Assembly: GCA_003151975.1 (NCBI GenBank)
Contig: PLZD01000024.1
Span: 1-64,000, forward strand
Source of the DNA: Elusimicrobiota bacterium
Lineage (GTDB): Bacteria > Elusimicrobiota > Elusimicrobia > UBA1565 > UBA9628
Direction of reading: 5' to 3'
DNA length: 64,000 nucleotides
Part shown: in pieces, positions 26,554 to 33,653 of the stretch
Layout: every line of letters begins with the position of its first letter
Position numbering within the stretch: the first letter of the stretch is position 1
The notes under the pieces: model-generated
The model's input: the letters and a program-made list of their open reading frames with translations, nothing else
Told to the model about the DNA's origin: nothing
The model's database searches: none
Program-made: the position numbers and the translations under genes

Positions 26554-28371
26554 TCACAGCGCGCCGCCGTTCTTGAGGCAAGCCAAAGTCTTGAGATGCT
26601 CGTAAGACGCCTTGAGCGAGCCCTCGTCCAGCATCGTCCGGCACAGCTGCGAATCGCCGCAATCCTCGAAGTTCCCCGAGCTCCGCGCTCGGGCGTATCC
26701 GACGATGTCGGCGCAGTGCTGCCGCACGTCGTCGGGGGGCTCCGGGGCGTCGCAGTAGTCGGCCTCTGAGAAGCGCGTGTACGCCCCAAATTCGAAAAGG
26801 CACGACTCGCTCTGCTGAGGCAGCAGGAAGCGCTGCGTGAGCAAGCCGCAAAGACGGTCCGGCTCGTCGATGTGCGCGAAGATGATGGCGCAGATGTCCG
26901 CGCGCTCGGAACGCCTCCGGCCAAGCATGGCCTCCTTGCAGTACCACCGATAGTCTCCCTTGCGGTCGACCAGTTCGCGCAGCGCCATCATGCCGTAGGT
27001 GCGCATCAGGCACATCGACGGCAAGGAACCGGGATCGCCCTTGGAGCCCAGGACGCCGCACGAGGAGGCCTTATCCGAACGAAACGCGGCAGCGGCCTGG
27101 TAGTCGACCGCCAATTTGGCGACTTCTCCCGCCCCGTCGTCAAGGGCGTCCTGGGGCCGGGAGAGGCCCGCCGCGAACTTCCCGATCGAGAAGGAATTCA
27201 CGCAGGCCGGATCGGCGTCAGGCGTTGCGTCCGCCTCGGCGGCCGCGGGGGCCGCGCCGGCTTGCGGCGCGTAGCGGACCGGCTCGACCTTCGGCGCCGG
27301 CGCGGGCGGCCTGGCTTGGCGAACGATTGCCGCCGGCGCGGCCGGAGCCGGGGCCGCCGACGCTGGACCTAGCGCCTCCAGGAAGGCGATCAGCGCCCGT
27401 TTTTCTTCCTTAGAAAGCATGAGGGGCACGATGTCCCGGTCTTGCCGCGTGAGCTGCTGCGCGGGTCCCAGGTCTCCGCCGCGATCGTAGAAGTCGACGA
27501 CATCGGACAGGGCCGCCATGCTGCCGTCGTGCATGTATGGCGCCGTGAGGGCGACGTTGCGAAGTGAGGGCGTCTCGAACGGCCGCAGCGAATCGGGTCC
27601 GGCGTCCGGCCGGGGCTTCAGCCCGACGAAGTGGAATTCCTCGTCGGTCAGGAAAGGTCCGTTATGGCAGCGCAGGCAATGGGCCTTGCCCGCGAAGACC
27701 ACGAGCCCTTCCTTCTGTAAGGGCGTGAGCGCGGAGCGATCTTCGTCGAAGAGGTCGATCGGGGCCGGACCGACGCGCGCCGCCGACCTAATGAAAGCGG
27801 CGAAGGCTTTGCCCGCGTTGTCGGCCGTGACGCCCCTCCATCCGAAAACTCGCGAGAATCGCTTCGCATACGCCGGAGAGCTTTTGAGCAGGGCGGCCAA
27901 GTCGCGCGGCGGCATGTTCATCTCTTGCGGGTTGGCCGCCGCCTCCAGCGCGGCATTGGCGATCCCGTCGGCCCGCCCGTCCCAGAATAATCGCTGCCGG
28001 AAGCGGGCGTTGAGCAAGGTCGGAGTGTTCCGCTTAAGCTCCTTTCGCTCGGAGCCCCGGCCCCTGCCCAAGGTTCTGGGCAGGCCGTCGGTCCACGCCA
28101 GCGCCGGAACATGGCACGTCGAGCAGCTCACCGTCTTGTCGCGTGAGAGGCCGGCGTCGAAGAACATCGTCCGGCCAAGCTCGATTTCGTCTTCGGGGGA
28201 ATTCTCATCACGCGCGAAGGAAGCGAGGCGCAGGTCGAACCGGCTGATCAGGACGCGTCGCCATGCTGCCTCGACGGCAACGGAGTCAACCGCCACCTCG
28301 GCGGGCTGCGCTCCCCGCGCGAACCCAGTCACGCAGGCCAGGATCAGCCAGGACAACGGGACCGACGGCAA
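26554..28371 (-). CDS. Exported MauG/MbnH-type dihaem protein with Cys-rich C-terminal domain (copy A)
   Basis: 605 aa, TTG start at 28371 with AAAGG about 8 bases upstream. Signal peptide about 1-20. The dihaem peroxidase part (about 25-340) has two C-x-x-C-H haem sites, C-S-T-C-H and C-L-R-C-H, plus F-W-D-G-R and P-Y-M-H-D-G-S typical of the bacterial CcP/MauG superfamily. Some of these use hydrogen peroxide to oxidise Trp in a partner protein. An Ala/Pro linker leads to a Cys-rich domain (about 400-605) ending in the C-G-D-S-Q-L-C-R motif shared with other secreted proteins here. The length is roughly double that of a plain dihaem peroxidase because of this domain. Second gene of module A, after the FGE-like gene. 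Confidence 0.85.
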   Translation of the reverse strand: MPSVPLSWLILACVTGFARGAQPAEVAVDSVAVEAAWRRVLISRFDLRLASFARDENSPEDEIELGRTMFFDAGLSRDKTVSCSTCHVPALAWTDGLPRTLGRGRGSERKELKRNTPTLLNARFRQRLFWDGRADGIANAALEAAANPQEMNMPPRDLAALLKSSPAYAKRFSRVFGWRGVTADNAGKAFAAFIRSAARVGPAPIDLFDEDRSALTPLQKEGLVVFAGKAHCLRCHNGPFLTDEEFHFVGLKPRPDAGPDSLRPFETPSLRNVALTAPYMHDGSMAALSDVVDFYDRGGDLGPAQQLTRQDRDIVPLMLSKEEKRALIAFLEALGPASAAPAPAAPAAIVRQARPPAPAPKVEPVRYAPQAGAAPAAAEADATPDADPACVNSFSIGKFAAGLSRPQDALDDGAGEVAKLAVDYQAAAAFRSDKASSCGVLGSKGDPGSLPSMCLMRTYGMMALRELVDRKGDYRWYCKEAMLGRRRSERADICAIIFAHIDEPDRLCGLLTQRFLLPQQSESCLFEFGAYTRFSEADYCDAPEPPDDVRQHCADIVGYARARSSGNFEDCGDSQLCRTMLDEGSLKASYEHLKTLACLKNGGAL

Positions 28372-28374
28372 GAC

Positions 28375-29118
28375 TTAGCCTTTGGCTACTCGGAAGCCCA
28401 AATCCCACTTGCGCGTGGCGGGAGCCAGCGTGCGGCACGGCGTCACCAGCTTGCCGTCATCGCTCTTCCTGTAGTTTCCGCCGCCGACGTAAACGCGATC
28501 CCAGCCCGCGTCAACCCAGGCCGAGCCGTCCTTCGGGGCGCCGACGTAGGAAGGATGGGACCAGTCCTGCACCCACTCCCAAACTTTCCCGGGCATGTCG
28601 CAGAGTCCTTGCTTGGTCTTTTCCTGCTCGCTGGCGCACACCGGGCGCAACGCGGTCTGGTTGGTGCCCCAGGGATACTTCGAGCTCGCGCCGGCGCTGC
28701 GCGCGGCGTATTCCCATTCGGAGTCGCTGGGAAGGCGCCCTCCGACCCACTTGGCGAAGGCTGCCGCCTGGTTCCAGTCCACGCAAGTCACCGGCAAATC
28801 GTCTCCCTTAATATCGGAGCCGCACTGCGTGACCGGCGTGCATGCGCCGGCCGCAACACAGGCCGCGTACTGCTTCTGAGTCACGGGGGTCTTCGCCAGC
28901 GCGAAGGACTTGACCGAGACCGTGTGCACCGGCCGCGTCTCGCCCCACTGGTCGGTCCCCATGCGGAAGGTCCCCGCAGGAAGCTTCACCCATTCGATCG
29001 CCGCGTCCGCGGCGGGCGCCGCTTCGGCCTTGCGTTCCGGCCCGGCGGCGTTGGACATTAGAGGTACAAAAGAGACACTGAAGGAAAAAACTAAGATTCC
29101 GCGTGTGTTCATTTTCAT
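28375..29118 (-). CDS. Exported FGE/SUMF-fold protein, non-canonical active site (copy A)
   Basis: 247 aa, ATG 29118 after GGGGGA. Signal peptide about 1-25. The sulfatase-modifying-factor fold is recognised by F-R-M-G near the start, P-V-T near 75, W-E-Y-A-A-R, G-K-V-W-E-W-V-Q-D-W and the final D-L-G-F-R-V. The usual R-G-G-S-W is replaced by V-G-G-G-N-Y and the two catalytic Cys of true formylglycine-generating enzyme are not both present (one Cys, in T-P-C-R). It is therefore unlikely to be a genuine FGE; the four other Cys may form structural disulfides. It is always paired with a dihaem protein here, suggesting a partner or substrate. Confidence 0.8.
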   Translation of the reverse strand: MKMNTRGILVFSFSVSFVPLMSNAAGPERKAEAAPAADAAIEWVKLPAGTFRMGTDQWGETRPVHTVSVKSFALAKTPVTQKQYAACVAAGACTPVTQCGSDIKGDDLPVTCVDWNQAAAFAKWVGGRLPSDSEWEYAARSAGASSKYPWGTNQTALRPVCASEQEKTKQGLCDMPGKVWEWVQDWSHPSYVGAPKDGSAWVDAGWDRVYVGGGNYRKSDDGKLVTPCRTLAPATRKWDLGFRVAKG

Positions 29119-29139
29119 CGGTTCCCCCGCTGTGAGCTA

Positions 29140-29168
29140 AGTGTAGCTCCAATACCGCGAACTGTCAA
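29140..29168 (-). promoter_or_regulatory. Promoter of module A (FGE-like/dihaem)
   Basis: TTGACA (29163-29168), 17-bp spacer ending in ATTGGAGC, TACACT (29140-29145). The leader is about 15 bases with GGGGGA before ATG 29118. Nearly the same sequence precedes module B. Confidence 0.8.
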
Positions 29169-29178
29169 GGCTCGAGAA

Positions 29179-30993
29179 TTATCGCCTCGGCTTGAGGCAG
29201 GCGATGTCGCGCAGGCGCGACAAGGACTCTTGAATCGCCCCCGGGGCCGCCATGCCGCGGCAGAGCGCCGAGTCGCCGCAATCGTCGACGCGCCCCGACG
29301 CCTTCGCGCGGGCGAATCCCACGATGTCGTGGCATTCCTCCCGCACGAAGCGCGGCGGATCGGGGGCGTCGCAATAGTCGGGCTCTCGAAACCGGCTGTA
29401 GGCGGAGAAATGGAAGACGCAGGCGTCGGTCTCCCGCGGCGTGACGACGCCGCCCGAGGCCAGCAGAGCGCACAGGCGCGCGGGCTCGTCGATGTGCGCG
29501 AGGATCGCCGAGCATTCGGCCTTCCCGTAGTAAGGGAGCTCGTGCACGCGTATGCCGCATGCGTCGACGAAGCGCGGGCTGCGCGTGACGAGATTCCTAA
29601 TCTGCAGCATGCGCACGGCGTCTCGCCGGCATCTCCGAGCGGCCCACGAGCCCTCCGCCGCCGCCTTCGGCGCCAGGGCGTCGCACCGGGAGACGTCGTC
29701 CGCCCCGTAGGCGACGAGCGATTGATGGAGCACGATCAGCACCAGCAGTTCGCCTTCTCCCTCGTGGGCCGCGCCGGGCTTGAAATAATCCGAAATGAAT
29801 TTATCGAACGCGAAGGATTTCTCGCAGGCCCCGTCCTCCTCCGCTTCGGGCTCAGGGGAAGGAGCCGAGGGGCCTTGCAAGACCGTCTGCGCGGGGGCGT
29901 AGCGCTGCTCCTCGGGTGCGGGAGCCGGGGCGGGCTTCTCGGGCCGCGCCGGCCTCGCGACCGCCGGCGGGGCGGGCGGCGGAGCGGTCTCGCCCAACGA
30001 TCCCAGGAACGCGACGAGAGCCCTCTTCTCCTCCGCGGTGAGCTTGAGCGGCACGATGTCGGCGTCTTGCCCCGTGAGAGCCTGCCCGGCGCCCTGGTCG
30101 CCGCCGCGATCGTAGAATTCCACGACGTCCGTCAGCGTCGCGAGCGTTCCATTGTGCATGTACGGAGCGGTCGCGCCGAGATTGCGCAGCGGCGGCGTCA
30201 CGAACGTGCGGCCCGCGTCGGGGTCGGCGGCGCCGTTCGCCTTGAGTCCGATGAAATGCTCTTGGCCGTCCGACATGGACGGCCCGTTGTGGCAGCGCAG
30301 GCAGTGGGCCTTCCCGGTGAAGAGCACGAGCCCTTTCTTCTGCAGCGGGGTCAGCGCGGAACGATCGTCGGCGAATCTCTCGAAGGGCGAGGGATCGGCC
30401 CGGGGCACGGTCTCGACGAAAGCGGCGAACGCCTCGCCGACGAGGTCCGGGGCGACCGGCCTTCCGGGATACACCCGGGCAAACCACTTCGAGTACTTCG
30501 GCGAGAGGGCGATCTCTTGCGCAAGCAGCTCCGGCGGGACGTCCATTTCATCGGGGTTGGCCGCGGCGGTCAGCGCCGCCTCCGCGACGTTATTGGCGCG
30601 CCCGTCCCAGAAGAAGCTTTGACGCAAGCGGACGTTGAGAAGCGATATCGTGTTGCGCGAGAGCTCCTTGCGCGTGGCGCCGATGCCCTTGCCGCGCGCG
30701 CGGGGAAAGCCGTCCGTCCAGCCGTGGGACGGAACGTGGCAGGCAGCACAGCTCAGGCTCTTGTCCTTCGATAGTTCGGCATCGAAGAACAGCGCCCGGC
30801 CGAGGGCGACCTCATCGGCCGAGGGCTCGGGGCGCGCGAGGCCCGAGCCCGGCTTGAACGCGCTGATTTGAATCCGATGCCACGCCGCTTCGACCGCCGA
30901 CGAATCGACGGCGACTTCCGGAGGCGAACCGGCTCTCGCCAGCCCCCCGAGACTGAGGAGGGCTAGGCCCGCGGACAGAGCCCGGCCGAACAA
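29179..30993 (-). CDS. Exported MauG/MbnH-type dihaem protein with Cys-rich C-terminal domain (copy B)
   Basis: 604 aa, TTG 30993. Paralogue of 26554-28371 along its whole length: signal peptide about 1-21; haem sites C-A-A-C-H and C-L-R-C-H; P-Y-M-H-N-G (Asn instead of Asp); an Ala/Pro linker with R-Y-A-P; and the Cys-rich domain ending C-G-D-S-A-L-C-R. The periplasmic peroxidase or protein-oxidation role is as for copy A. The gene ends only 10 bases before the promoter of module A. Confidence 0.85.
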   Translation of the reverse strand: MFGRALSAGLALLSLGGLARAGSPPEVAVDSSAVEAAWHRIQISAFKPGSGLARPEPSADEVALGRALFFDAELSKDKSLSCAACHVPSHGWTDGFPRARGKGIGATRKELSRNTISLLNVRLRQSFFWDGRANNVAEAALTAAANPDEMDVPPELLAQEIALSPKYSKWFARVYPGRPVAPDLVGEAFAAFVETVPRADPSPFERFADDRSALTPLQKKGLVLFTGKAHCLRCHNGPSMSDGQEHFIGLKANGAADPDAGRTFVTPPLRNLGATAPYMHNGTLATLTDVVEFYDRGGDQGAGQALTGQDADIVPLKLTAEEKRALVAFLGSLGETAPPPAPPAVARPARPEKPAPAPAPEEQRYAPAQTVLQGPSAPSPEPEAEEDGACEKSFAFDKFISDYFKPGAAHEGEGELLVLIVLHQSLVAYGADDVSRCDALAPKAAAEGSWAARRCRRDAVRMLQIRNLVTRSPRFVDACGIRVHELPYYGKAECSAILAHIDEPARLCALLASGGVVTPRETDACVFHFSAYSRFREPDYCDAPDPPRFVREECHDIVGFARAKASGRVDDCGDSALCRGMAAPGAIQESLSRLRDIACLKPRR

Positions 30994-30996
30994 CGA

Positions 30997-31722
30997 TCAG
31001 CCTTTGACGATGCGGAATCCCAACTCGGGGCGGCGAGTGTCGGGCGCCAGGCGCCGGCACGGTGAGATGAGCTTGCCTTCCTTGTCGCGGAAATAAAAGC
31101 CGCCGCCGACGTAGACGCGATCCCAGCCCGCGTCGTTCCAGGCCGTGCCGTCCGCGGGAGCGCCGACGTAGCTGGGATGATACCAGTCCGCGACCCACTC
31201 CCAAACGGTTCCCGACATGTCGCAAAGCCCTTCCTTGGTCGCGGCCTTGCCGTTGGCGCAGACCTCGCGCGGCGTGACGTGATCGACTCCCCAGGGATAC
31301 TTCGAGCTGACGCCGGCGCCGCGCGCCGCGTATTCCCATTGGGCGTCGCTGGGGAGGCTCCCGCCGGCCCACTTCGCGAACGCGTCCGCCTGCTCCCAGC
31401 TCACGCAGGTCGCCGGCACGTTGTCGCCCGCGCGGTAGCCGTCGCATTCCTTGATCGGCGTGCAGGCTTTCGCTTCGACGCAGGCCCGGTACTGCTTATT
31501 GGTCACCGGAGTCTTGGCCATCGCGAACGACTTCACCGCGACCGTATGCACGGGCCGGGTGTCGCTCCATTGATCGGAGCCCATCTGAAATGATCCCGCC
31601 GGGAGCTTGACCCATTGGATCGCCGCGTCGGCCTTGCTGTCCGGTCCGGCGGCGTTGGACATTAACGGCGCAAAAGAGAGACTGACGGCACACAGCAGTA
31701 TTCGGCCCGCGTTTATTTTCAT
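30997..31722 (-). CDS. Exported FGE/SUMF-fold protein, non-canonical active site (copy B)
   Basis: 241 aa, ATG 31722 after GGGGGA, overlapping the TGA of the TPR-TP-methylase gene as ATGA. Signal peptide about 1-24. Close paralogue of 28375-29118, with the same replacement of R-G-G-S by V-G-G-G and a single Cys in S-P-C-R. Cysteine positions in the N-terminal half are shared, which supports structural disulfides. It has its own promoter inside the end of the preceding gene. Confidence 0.8.
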   Translation of the reverse strand: MKINAGRILLCAVSLSFAPLMSNAAGPDSKADAAIQWVKLPAGSFQMGSDQWSDTRPVHTVAVKSFAMAKTPVTNKQYRACVEAKACTPIKECDGYRAGDNVPATCVSWEQADAFAKWAGGSLPSDAQWEYAARGAGVSSKYPWGVDHVTPREVCANGKAATKEGLCDMSGTVWEWVADWYHPSYVGAPADGTAWNDAGWDRVYVGGGFYFRDKEGKLISPCRRLAPDTRRPELGFRIVKG

Positions 31723-33653
31723 CGTTTCCCCCGGTTTGCGCTAAGTGTAGCTCCAATTTCACGAACTGTCAAGACGCGAGACGGAACGTACAGGACGGCT
31801 CCGAGGTCCGCGCTCAGCAGCGGCTTCTTAAAATCCCGCAGCGCGTACGGCGCGACCTCCTGCTCCTTGTCCCCCGACCCCGCCAGGAGATACATCGTGT
31901 GCCCGGCCGGATAGCGGCGGGACAGCAGCTCGTAAAGCCGTTCGCGGTGTTCTGGCCCCGCGATGCAGTAGACGACCATCGGGTAGCGGGGCTCGACCAG
32001 ATCTTCATTGTCGTTGAGCCAGCACATGTCGAACACGCGCAGCCCCATCGGAGCGGCCTTCTCCCCGGGCATCGAGGAGCCCAGGGCCCACGAGATCTCC
32101 GTCAGAGAGACAGCGCCAAAGGAGTGGAACGAAATGTTTTTTTCCCGGCAGGCGGTCACCAAGTCGTTGGCGATGCGGCGATAGATGAAGGGATGGATGC
32201 GCGTGACGAAACCCGTCGGCCGGCCTTTCGTGAAGCCCGCGATGATGCGCCGCACGCGCCCCATCGCCGGCTCGCCCGGCACGCGGGTCACCGCGCGGAC
32301 CTCGCCGCGGAACAACCCCAAGAACTCGGAGACTTGAGGATCGCCGAGGTTGTTGTAGAGCACCTCGCACGACGCCAGCGCGTGAAGAATCTCGACGGTG
32401 ATCTGATACGGGTGGTGCAGGCCGATGCCGCAGAGGTAGAACTGGACCGCCTTTTGAATCGGAGGCGCCGGCGCGGCTAGGACGCGGGCGACCAAAGCGT
32501 AAAAATGCAAGCGCTCGCTGAATCGGTCTTCCGTGCCGACGGCGGCCGCGAGGAAATACTTCTCGGCTTTCCGATACTCCCCGCGGCGGCAGGCGACGTA
32601 TCCGCGCAGATAGTCGTCGTAGGGTGCTTCCACCGCGCCTTTCTCGACCTGCGCGAGGACCTCTTCGAACCGATTCTGCAAGGCGAGGACCTGCAGAAGC
32701 TCGAAGCGGGCCTGGACGTTTTCAGGCTCGAGCTTCAGCACGCGGCGCAAATCGTCTTCGGACTCTTTCAAGCGGCCGAGCACCAAGGAGAATCGCGCGC
32801 GCCGGGACAGGAGAGCCGCGTCGGCCGGGCTGCGCTCGACGGCTTTTTCCATTTCCGCCACCGCCTCCGGATAGAAGGCCTGGTCGAAATAGACGTTGGC
32901 CGCCTGGGCGTGCGGCTGGGCGGAGTCCGGCATCAACAGCGAGACGCGCGCCAAGTCCTTCAAGGCCTCGCGATAAAATCCGGCGCGGTTGTACACGTCG
33001 GCGCGCTGCGAAAACAACCACGGAGTCGGCTCCGTCTCGGCCGCCTTATTGAGGTCCGCTATGCTGCCGTTGAAATCCTGGACGCCCCGGCGCAGCACGC
33101 CGCGGATCGCGTGCAGAAAACCGGAAGACCCCGACGCCAAGGCCGCGTCGAGCAGCTTGATCCCTTCGCCGGGCGCCCCGCGCTGGCCTGCGACCAGGGC
33201 CAGCACGCCCAGCGCGCACTCGCGGGCTGCCGCGTGACCTAGGATCGGCTTGAGGTCGGCCTCGGCGCCCTCGCAATCCCCCTGCGTCAACTTATGAACG
33301 GCGCGCAGCAGACGCGCCCAGGGCCAACGCGCATCGAGCCGCACGGCGGCATCGAGATCCTCGCGCGCGGCTTCCCCCATACCGCCAAGCATGCGCGCCT
33401 CGCCCCGCCACGCCAAGCCGCACGCGTCGCCGGGCTCAAGCGCGACGGCGCGATCGAGGGCGGCCAGCGCGGGCTCCGCTTGGCCCAAGAACGCCAAGGC
33501 GCGGCCTTGAACGCGCAGGGCCCGAGCGTCCTGCGGTTTGGCCCTCCGGCAGCGGGAGAGAACCTCGCGCCAAGCCTTTTCTCCGCCGGCGGGCGCGCCG
33601 ATCAAGCCGGTCAGATACGACCGGGCGTCATCGAGAGCGCTCTCGCTCTTCAC
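31719..33653 (-). CDS. TPR protein fused to a TP-methylase domain
   Basis: 644 aa from GTG 33653 (GTGA overlap). Residues 1-390 are TPR units, including A-W-R-G-E-A-R-M. The methylase domain (about 400-644) opens with L-C-G-I-G-L-H-H-P-Y. The R-G-H-P motif has become R-I-H-P-F-I-Y, so the first Gly is lost, which may affect activity. R-Y-P-A-G-H is present. The last 20 residues are encoded by the module B promoter and look adventitious. Confidence 0.75.
   Translation of the reverse strand: MKSESALDDARSYLTGLIGAPAGGEKAWREVLSRCRRAKPQDARALRVQGRALAFLGQAEPALAALDRAVALEPGDACGLAWRGEARMLGGMGEAAREDLDAAVRLDARWPWARLLRAVHKLTQGDCEGAEADLKPILGHAAARECALGVLALVAGQRGAPGEGIKLLDAALASGSSGFLHAIRGVLRRGVQDFNGSIADLNKAAETEPTPWLFSQRADVYNRAGFYREALKDLARVSLLMPDSAQPHAQAANVYFDQAFYPEAVAEMEKAVERSPADAALLSRRARFSLVLGRLKESEDDLRRVLKLEPENVQARFELLQVLALQNRFEEVLAQVEKGAVEAPYDDYLRGYVACRRGEYRKAEKYFLAAAVGTEDRFSERLHFYALVARVLAAPAPPIQKAVQFYLCGIGLHHPYQITVEILHALASCEVLYNNLGDPQVSEFLGLFRGEVRAVTRVPGEPAMGRVRRIIAGFTKGRPTGFVTRIHPFIYRRIANDLVTACREKNISFHSFGAVSLTEISWALGSSMPGEKAAPMGLRVFDMCWLNDNEDLVEPRYPMVVYCIAGPEHRERLYELLSRRYPAGHTMYLLAGSGDKEQEVAPYALRDFKKPLLSADLGAVLYVPSRVLTVREIGATLSANRGKR
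31744..31772 (-). promoter_or_regulatory. Promoter of module B, embedded in coding sequence
   Basis: TTGACA (31767-31772), 17-bp spacer with ATTGGAGC, TACACT (31744-31749). It matches the module A promoter at most positions. It also encodes the last residues of the upstream protein. Confidence 0.8.

Larger units (their letters stand above)
26554..29168 (-). repeat. Duplicated gene module, copy A (dihaem + FGE-like + promoter)
   Basis: Same gene order, same spacing (3 bases between the FGE-like stop and the TTG of the dihaem gene) and nearly identical promoter as copy B. The protein sequences have diverged well beyond the promoter, so the duplication is old or under selection at the promoter. 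Confidence 0.75.
29179..31772 (-). repeat. Duplicated gene module, copy B (dihaem + FGE-like + promoter)
   Basis: Tandem partner of copy A, separated from it by 10 bases. Its promoter lies within the last codons of the TPR-TP-methylase gene at 31719-33653. Confidence 0.75.
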
